64,000 nucleotides of DNA from Anomaloglossus baeobatrachus (lineage: Eukaryota; Chordata; Amphibia; Anura; Aromobatidae), in assembly GCF_048569485.1 (NCBI RefSeq), contig NC_134355.1, forward strand, positions 560,473,642-560,537,641, in the 5' to 3' direction. The notes under the pieces were generated by a model. The model worked only from the letters and a program-made list of their open reading frames with translations, had not been told where the DNA came from and ran no database searches. Below are positions 56,883 to 64,000 of this stretch, one piece after another; the first letter of the stretch is position 1, and the number at the start of each line of letters is the position of its first letter. The position numbers and the translations under genes are program-made.

Positions 56883-56965
56883 CTTTAGTGATGCTGATGG
56901 ACCTATTGCCTTGATGACTAAATCTGGCAGTGATACGTTTTCGTCCATCTGTCAGTTCTGTGAAC
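56883..56965 (-). CDS. Host-gene exon: basic/hydroxyl-rich segment
   Basis: The minus-strand acceptor TTCTTAATTTATAG and donor AAAG|GTGATT bound 83 bases reading FTELTDGRKRITARFSHQGN, then RSISITK. It joins in frame to the next exon only 90 bases downstream. The alternating pattern could be beta strands of an extracellular domain whose remainder lies beyond 57 kb or outside this window. No family recognised. Confidence 0.65.
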
Positions 56966-57085
56966 CTATAAATTAAGAACATGGGAATATGTCATAGACT
57001 TTAAAGGTGGCCGTTCACATCAAATATCTTTGGCACGAACAGCTATTTCTTCTATTTCTTCTAATCCCACAAAATACTCAGTCTA

Positions 57086-57530
57086 AAGCCTCGGTTCCAC
57101 TTGCGCTTAGCTTCTGATGTAAGAGCATCGGAAGCTATATGCTAATGACCCTCTGCTGCAATCATCAGCCGAGGGTCATGCGACTGCGATGCAATCTAGT
57201 GATCGGATCACAGCTGCGGAGAAGAGGGAGGGAGCACTTTCTCCCCATCTCCTTTGCGGCCTGTCTCTGCATACATCGCACTGCAGTTGGATAACATGCA
57301 AGTGCAGTGTGATGTTTCACACGCTCCCATAAACTTGTATGGGGGTGCGTGAGCAAAGACTCGCTGTCAAACGCGCATGCTGCGATTCATTCCACATGGC
57401 GCTATGACATGAGAAATCAATTGCAGATAGACATTGTCCCATAGTTTTGCACTAGAGTGAGAGAAATCCGATGTTTAATCGGATTGCACTCATCCGTGCA
57501 AAACGCAAGTGGAACCGAACCCTCATACAT
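57086..57530. mobile_element. MITE with CGGTTCCACTTGCG ends
   Basis: CGGTTCCACTTGCG near 57092 pairs with CGCAAGTGGAACCG near 57506. The interior has GCTTCCGATGC-type and GCACTGCAG/CTGCAGTG inverted phrases. The flanks do not give a clear target duplication. Confidence 0.7.
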
Positions 57531-57960
57531 AGCCTCAATCTGGCAGGTCGAAACTGTGTTTGTTTGGGAGTAGAGAGTGAAGCCCACCATACACAGCTGT
57601 GGGCCAAACAATCTCAGTCAGCTCTTCCCTAAACATAAACTCTTGTATTAGCAAAATGCTCCGTGTGACCCAACACTATTTTTTGTGGAGACAAAACAAC
57701 ATGAGTCTCCACAAATAGCACAAACTCAATAGCATAATATACAAACACGAGGACAAAGAGTTTTTAAAGTGCAAAAAGGGTACAAAATGTTTTATTGAAT
57801 GCAGCAGGTGAACATCCATTAAGAACACATAAAATACATAGAGTGTCAGGACCAAGAGCTAGTGTCCATAATACCTCAGGGTTAATAGCAGTTAATTGAT
57901 TTATAATACTGCACAGGGACAGGTATGTACATTGAATGCATCCTGTCCTGGACAATGCCA
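57531..57960. other. Unassigned stretch before the Penelope-like pair
   Basis: Short inverted pair TTTGTGGAGACAAAA/ATGAGTCTCCACAAA near 57680-57715. Nothing coding is supported. It may include part of the left flank or tail of the neighbouring Penelope-like element. Confidence 0.35.
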
Positions 57961-58060
57961 AAGATAAAATTAACCCCTCAGAATCACCACCACATTACAA
58001 CATGTACAATATTAGTAATGGTATATCTACCAAGGTTAGTGGAGTGGTAGGACTGGACCT

Positions 58061-58150
58061 TGTCACAGCAGTAAGGACCTCATACAGCAGACGTACGTTT
58101 CGAAATTCTTTGGTGTTTAAATCTTCATCAGGGCAGAGGTATTCTGACCG
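58061..58150 (-). ncRNA. Hammerhead-ribozyme-like motif next to the Penelope-like element
   Basis: On the minus strand the order is CTGATGA, a 22-nt spacer, then CGAAACGTACGTC. This matches the hammerhead core pieces CUGAUGA and GAAA, with a 3-bp stem III (ACG/CGU) and the cleavage-site C. Penelope-like elements are known to carry such minimal hammerheads. Stem II and stem I pair poorly as I read them, so it may be a decayed or false match. Confidence 0.4.
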
Positions 58151-58838
58151 TCAGCCCTGGTGTACCAGATTTAAATAGTCGCGCCAGTGATCAGACGGAT
58201 CCGGAAGCCCCAGAGCGGCGCACGCGCCGATTCCCAGGCAAGTCCCGCGAGACCACCACCGTCACGTCATAATCGCGCATGCGCGGGAGTGGGGAAGCGT
58301 CACCATGACTCCCGCGCAGGCGCGAGACGCTCAGTTGGCAGTGATCAATCAAGGACGAGCATCGAGGCCGGTGCGCGCGCACAGGAACCGCCGGAACCCT
58401 GTGAACCTGTCACTGTATACAGGAGACTCTGCATTACAGGTAATGCATTACAGGTAATTTTAAGAAAGCGGCAGCATATACAGGGATCGGAGTATTGTTT
58501 TCATATTAAATTGGAGAATCCATTTCATCTTAATCCGTTCATGCAGCCATCTTATTGCAATTCCAATATTGATGGATATTGTCAGATTAGCCTATAGACA
58601 GAAAAGGATGGATTAATATATCTGGTATCAGGGATAGACAGGCAGAAAAAAAGATGCATATTAAAAACATTTAAAAGTGCCACAGATGCAGGTGGTTTAT
58701 GGAATAGAACAGTGCCACAATCAAAAACGGAGATCAATGAGCAATTTGGAGTGCTTATATGTATATAAGAATACATCAATAAAAATTCACATACTCATAT
58801 GCATAAACGCATATCGGCATGCGCATATGTGTGTGATG

Positions 58839-60077
58839 TCATAAAAAAGGTGAGTAGCTAACAGCCTCGTTGAGACCTCTAGGAACCAGAGTGTCCAGAG
58901 TGACGATCCATTTGGTCTTGCATTGTGCTAGACGTTTTCTGATTCCCCCTTCTATGGCATCAATGCCTCTAATTTTTAGTTGACAGGGGTCACAAGAGTG
59001 GTGAGATCTAAAATGTCTAGGGAGTGTTTTTAACACACTAGGGTCAACCTCTGATTTGGCCGCAGCAATGTCTCTAACATGCTCTCTGACCCAAATGCGG
59101 AGCTCACGGGATGTGAACTCCACATAGGTCAGGGGGCATGTACACGTAGCAAAATACACCATGTGTGTGGTACTACACATGATGTATTGTCTTATATGGA
59201 AGTTCCTTAGTCCATCTGATGAATAAAAGGTTGAGCTACGGAGAAAATTGCTGCAGGCCAAGCAGTGTCCACAGGGGAAACACCCCTGTATCGGCCCGCG
59301 AGTTCCAAATGGGTTGGCCTTAGGTGGAATATAGTAACTCTGTACCAGAATGTCTTTCAGACTTCTGGCTCGTCTAGAGGTTATTATCGGATTCTGGGTA
59401 AGTACCTCCGCAAGTACTGGGTCAGTGAGTAACACCGGCCAATGTTTTTTCATGATATGGCGCATTGTCTCCCATTCCTGGTTGTAGGTCCCAATGAACC
59501 TCACTATACCATCTTGTTGTTCACGTTTTTTAGGGGGATTTGTCAACAATTGTGCTCTTGAAGTTTTTTTAGCACAGTTATAGCCGGATTTAATACTTCT
59601 CCCGCTATACCCCATATCACGAAAACGGTCTCTGAGGTCCACGGACTGGGCCTCAAATGTGGTATTAGATGAGCAGATCCGTCTCATCCTCAAGTACTGC
59701 CCAGTCGGGATGGCGCGAATTGTAGATTTATTATGGGCCGAGGACGCGTGCAGCAGTGCATTTACGGATGTCTCTTTGCGAAAGACGTACGTTTGGATCG
59801 ACCCCCTATCGTCCACCATAATTAGTATGTCTAGGAAGTCGATCCTGCATCTGCTGCTCTTGTGAGTCAATTTGATGTTAAATTTGTTGGTGTTCAACTG
59901 CCCCATAAACTGATCAAGCTGCTCCGGGCTGCCCTGCCACACAAAGATGATGTTGTCTATATATCGCAGCCAGCACTGCACATGGGCGCAAAGCTCGGGG
60001 CCCCCGTCACCAAAAACCAGCCTCTCCCAGTATCCCAGAAAGAGGCCGGCATACGAGGGCGCACAAGCCGCGCCCAT
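58839..60077 (-). pseudogene. Penelope-like reverse transcriptase end plus GIY-YIG endonuclease (copy A)
   Basis: A 412-codon open stretch covering the palm end of the reverse transcriptase (GTAMGAACAPSYAGLF onward), a linker with PPKKREQQDGIVRFIGTYNQ, a cysteine cluster CGHCLACS that probably binds zinc, and an endonuclease with MVYFATCTCPLTYVEFTSRE and REHVRDI, the form of the GIY-YIG fold in Penelope proteins. It ends LNEAVSYSPFL at 58839. The endonuclease nicks the target for priming. Upstream coding parts of the same element lie at about 60093-61296 in separate pieces; the gene as a whole is not intact. Confidence 0.85.
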
Positions 60078-60534
60078 GGCAGTGCCGCGCTGCTAAAAAA
60101 TGTCCTTGAATACAAAGAAATTGTGGGACAAGGCAAACCGGAGCAGCTTGATTATCAGTTCACCCATATCGCCATCCCGACCAGACATCTCGAGCAAAAA
60201 CAGGACCGCTCTGAGACCGTCTTCGTGAGAGATACAAGTATAGAGGCTCTTGATGTCAGCAGTGACCAGAATCATGTCGTCTTCCACAAAGACACCATCA
60301 ACACGCCGAAGAACGTCCGTAGTGTCACGACCATAAGAGGGCAGTGTTTCCACCAAAGGTTTCAAATGATGGTCTATAAATTACAGATAGGGGTCACACA
60401 AACCCTCTATGCCGGACACTAATGGACGTCCAGGTGGGTTGACTGCGTCCTTGTGGATTTTGGGCAGGATATAAAACGTAGGTAACCTGGGGTGTTTTTT
60501 ACAGAGTCCCTCAAACATTTTCTTGGTAATTAGA

Positions 60535-60582
60535 TCTCTCTCTCTCTCTCTCTCTCTCGATCGAGAGAGAGAGCGAGAGCCA
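60535..60582. repeat. CT/GA microsatellite with palindromic centre
   Basis: About 14 CT units, then CGATCGAG, then GA units: the tract is a reverse-palindromic microsatellite of almost 50 bases inside Penelope copy A. Confidence 0.95.
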
Positions 60583-62354
60583 GAGCCTACTTCAAAATGG
60601 CAGCGAGCTCATCAGAAAATGCAACCAAAGGACTGGAGGGGAGTCTTTTATATGTCTCCCTGTTCTGTAACTGTCTCAGTACTTCACGTTCATATTTATC
60701 AACTGGTAATACGACAACACTACCCCCCTTGTCAGCCAATTTTATTATTATGTCACGATATCCCTGCAATTCAACCAAAGCTGTCCTTTGTGACCACGTC
60801 AGATTGTAACGTTTACATTTGGTTGATATTTCCCTGAAATCGTCACATACTATCCTAGTGAAAATATCCACAGCTGGACTAAGAGACAGGGGGGGGAAAT
60901 TTTGTAGATTTTGGTAATAGTGAATGCGGAAACGTACCTGTTGGTAAGGTCTCCTGTTCCTGGAGTAGATCCTCTAAGTTCTGTACGGCTTCCCTTTCCA
61001 CCTGGCTGTCAGACACCGTGTTCCGCTTATGAAAAAGTTTTTTTAGAATTAATTTACGAGAGAATAGATTGAGGTCCTTCAAGGCTGTAAACAGATGGAA
61101 TGCATTAGAGGGGGAGAATGTGAGACCCCGTGATAAGACCTCCACCTGAGTACCAGTGAGCACCCGTTTCGACAGATTGATTACCTCAACCTGTTTCCCT
61201 GCCGCTTATTCCTTCCGTGAGCCGTAGATGGACGGACCCGTTGCTTGACACGTGCTCCAACCGTTTCGGCAGCAGTTGGGTAAACTACAGATAGTTCCTT
61301 AGCCAACATGAACTTCAGAGCCAGAGATAATACCTGGCAATCCCAAATTGATGATGTATTGAAGACAGGAGGTGCTTCAGGTGGTGGAAGCGACAGTGCC
61401 CAATCAAATGAGACCATGAGTTTTAAATATAAAGAATTACTGAAAAAAAGAACGAAACTGTGGTGGAATAAGGCCTTTCTGGGGAAGAACCTTCAGAAAG
61501 ACCTAGTACCTCGCGGTCTCCGCATACAGGTCTTTCCCTCCCTTCATCTTGAAGGATGAAGGATTTAAATTAAAGTGGGAGGAACTCGCTCAGACGTCTT
61601 CCCGTGGTTTTTTGGCCCTATTATGGGACCACAATTCATCTGCCCTGACCGCTATTGAGACAGAATTAGAATCCCTGGAAAAAAAATCTGAATGACACCT
61701 GTACACCTGATGCCATGACCCGATTTAACTCAGAAATAAATGAGGAATTAGAGAGATGGGAACGAGAGATCAAGGCGTATAAACTTAAAAAACTAAATAG
61801 GGATATTACCGACTATTCCACACGAAAAGCCTACAAATGGAGAATGGAAACAGGGAGAGGATGCACAGGGGGCTATTCCTCTAAAAATCAAAAACCCCGA
61901 TCTTTCTCATTGGTGTCAGAGACCTCGTGTGGGGACTCCTCCTCCGGAGCATCGGTGAGCTCCCCAACTGCTGCTGAAACGGTTGGAGCATGTGTCAAGC
62001 AACGGGTCCGTCCACCTACGGCCCACGGAAGGAATAAGCGGCAGGGAAACAGGTTGCAGGTAATCAATCTGTCGACACGGGTGCTCACTGGTGCTCAGGT
62101 GGAGATCTTATCATGGGGTCTCACATTCTCCCCCTCTAATGCATTCCATCTGTTTACATCCTTGAAGGACCTCAATCTATTCTCTCGTAAATTAATTCTA
62201 AGAAAACTTTTTCATAAGCGGAACACGGTGTCTGACAGCCAGGTGGAAAGGGAAGCCATACAGAACTTAGAGGATCTACTCCAGGAACAGGAGACCTTAC
62301 CAACAGGTACGTTTCCGCATTCACTATTACCAAAATCTACAAAATTGGACAACA

Positions 62355-63338
62355 GTGGACAATAGGGGGTCGATCCAAACGGACGTCTTTCGCAAAGAGA
62401 CGTCCGTAAATGCACTGCTGCATGCGTCCTCGGCCCATATTCCATCTACAATTCGCGCCATACTGACTGGGCAGTACTTGAGGATGAGACGGATCTGCTC
62501 ATCTGATACCACGTTTGAGGTTCAGTCCGTGTACCTCAGAGACCGTTTTCATGATAGGGGGTATAGCGGGAGAAGTATTAAATCCGGCTATAACCGTGCC
62601 AAAAAAACTTCGAGAGCACAATTGTTGTCAAATCCCCCTAAAAAACGTGAACAACAAGATGGTATAGTGAGGTTCATTGGGACCTACAACCAGGAATGGG
62701 AGACAATGCGCCACATCATGAAAAGACATTTGCCGGTGTTACTCACTGACCCAGTACTTGCGGAGGTACTTACCCAGAATCCGATGATGACCTCTAGACG
62801 AGCCAGAAGTCTGAAAGACATTCTGGTACAGAGTCACTATATTCCACCTAAGGCCAACCCATTTAGAACTCGCGGGCCAATACAGGGGTATTTCCCCTGT
62901 GGACACTGCTTGGCCTGCAGCAATGTTCTCCATAGCTCAACCTTTTATTCATCAGATGGATTAAGGAACTTCCATATAAGACAATACATCACGTGTAGTA
63001 CCACACACGTGGTGTATTTTGCTACGTGTACATGCCCCCTGACCTATGTGGGGCTCACATCCCGTGAGCTCCGCATTAGGGTCAGAGAGCATGTTAGAGA
63101 CATTGCTGCGGCCAAATCAGAGGTTGACCCTAGTGTGTTAAAAACACTCCCTAGACATTTTAGATCTCACCACTCTTGTGACCCTTCTCTACCAAAAATT
63201 GATGCCATAGAAGGGGGAATCAGGGATGGTGACCTTAAAAAACGTCTAGCACAATGCAAGACCAAATGGATCGTCACTCTGGACACTCTGGTTCCTAGAG
63301 GTCTCAACGAGGCTATTAGCTACTCACCTTTTTTATGA
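62355..63338 (+). pseudogene. Penelope-like linker and GIY-YIG endonuclease (copy B)
   Basis: A 327-codon open stretch matching the C-terminal two thirds of the copy A protein: RGSIQTDVFRKETSVNALLH, CGHCLACSN (zinc cluster), HVVYFATCTCPLTYVGLTSR, RIRVREHVRDIAAAKSEVDP and the ending LNEAISYSPFL. The GIY-YIG region here includes YVGLTSRELRIRVREH, the usual arrangement. The reverse-transcriptase catalytic core is not present in this stretch, so the copy could not move by itself. Confidence 0.85.
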
Positions 63339-64000
63339 CATCACACACATATGCGCATGCCGATATGCGTATATGCATATGAGTATGTGAATTTTTATTG
63401 ATGTATTCTTATATACATATAAGCACTCCAAATTTCTCATTGATCTCCGTTTTTGATTGTGGCACTGTTCTATTCCGTAAACCACCTGCATCTGTGGTAC
63501 GTTTAAATGTTTTTAATATGCACCTTTTTTTCTGCCTGTCTATCCCTGATACCAGATATATTTATCCATCCTTTTCTGTCTATAGGCTAATCTGACAATA
63601 TCCATCAATATTGGAATTGCGATAAGATGGCTGCATGAACGGATTAAGATGAAATGGATTCTCCAATTTAATATGAAAACAATACTCCGATCCCTGTATA
63701 TGCTGCCGCTTTCTTAAAATTACCTGTAATGCAGAGTCTCCTGTATACAGTGACAGGTTCAGAGGGTTCCGGCGGTTCCTGTGCACGCGCGCCGGCCTCG
63801 ATGCTCGTCCTTGCTTGATCACTGCCGTCTGAGAGTCTCACGCCTGCGCGGGAGTCATGGTGACGCGTCACCACTCCCGCGCATGCGCGATTATGATGTG
63901 ACGGCCGTGGTCTCGCGGGACTTGCCTGGGAATCGGCACGTGCACCGCTCTGCGGATTCCGGATCAGTCTGATCACTGGCGCGACTATTTAAATCTGGTA
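63339..64000 (+). other. 3' region of Penelope copy B, mirror of copy A
   Basis: Follows the endonuclease stop. The order TGACATCACACACATATGCG, GTTTTTGATTGTGGCACTG, AATATGAAAACAATACTCCG and GATCACTGGCGCGACTATTT is the reverse complement of 58160-58838 with few changes. Short open frames in it are chance products. It also contains a CG-rich stretch (TCCCGCGCATGCGCGATTAT). No gene. Confidence 0.8.

Larger units (their letters stand above)
57961..61296 (-). mobile_element. Penelope-like element, copy A (minus strand, broken)
   Basis: A retroelement of the Penelope order: an N-terminal region, reverse transcriptase and a C-terminal GIY-YIG-type endonuclease, read from about 61296 down to 58839, then a long 3' region that reappears in copy B. 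Reverse-transcriptase phrases include ILVTADIKSLYTCISHEDGL and GTAMGAACAPSYAGLFLG. It is broken in a handful of places. The 3' boundary on the left is not exact. It faces away from copy B with the 5' sides adjoining. Confidence 0.85.
61297..64000 (+). mobile_element. Penelope-like element, copy B (plus strand, partial)
   Basis: Runs in the opposite direction to copy A. It starts with the conserved N-terminal region (KRTKLWWNKAF near 61441, KDLVPRGLRIQVFPS near 61498), then the linker found in copy A (TAAETVGACVKQRVRPPTAH), and ends with the linker-endonuclease region and the same 3' region as copy A, reaching the window edge. It covers only part of the element and is broken in several places. 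The right end is outside the window. Confidence 0.83.

Noticed and set aside
60523-60837. Plus-strand frame over the CT/GA microsatellite
   Set aside because: It runs antisense to the Penelope coding region and begins in a simple repeat.

Overview
This looks like vertebrate, most likely amphibian (frog or toad), intronic DNA. There are no bacterial-type operons. Nearly all of the 64 kb is interspersed repeats: an L1 LINE, three DIRS-type tyrosine-recombinase retroelements, an inverted pair of Penelope-like elements, five Tc1-like DNA transposons, many MITEs with TTA/TAA or TTAA target duplications, two probable solo LTRs and several minisatellites. A mix rich in DIRS, Tc1 and Penelope elements, with introns of about 10 kb, suggests an anuran. 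That is an inference from repeat content, not a species identification. Layout: 1-15.3 kb is a single old interspersed repeat split by a 5'-truncated L1 (54-6348, exact 15-bp target duplication), a small MITE, an old minus-strand DIRS fossil (8858-14487) and a CR1/L2-like LINE tail. From 15.3 to 29.3 kb lie MITEs, a 117-bp-arm palindrome (19768-20023), another LINE tail, a pyrimidine microsatellite and a probable solo LTR. From 29.3 to 36.7 kb are three Tc1-like elements, two of them hosts for later insertions. From 37 to 39.6 kb are GC-rich MITEs and palindromes. DIRS copy 1 (plus) is at 39.65-45.74 kb. Copy 2 (minus) is at 50.70-56.24 kb. Between them lie a host EGF exon, a Tc1 end, a 31-bp minisatellite and a Tc1 element with an almost complete transposase. 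From 58 to 64 kb two Penelope-like copies are joined head to head. The only host-gene signal is a minus-strand set of small exons with good splice sites at 56965-56883, 56792-56694, 47002-46895, 38013-37933, 27384-27308 and probably 20473-20436. Their reading phases agree from exon to exon. One exon encodes a six-cysteine EGF-like module and the next two a cysteine-rich segment, so the host gene probably makes a secreted or extracellular-matrix protein. I could not name it. The most unusual signal is a stem-loop at the DIRS termini, repeated in each internal complementary region. It keeps a 14-nt loop resembling a 5' splice site, while its 7-bp stem differs by two compensatory base-pair changes between the old and young DIRS lineages.
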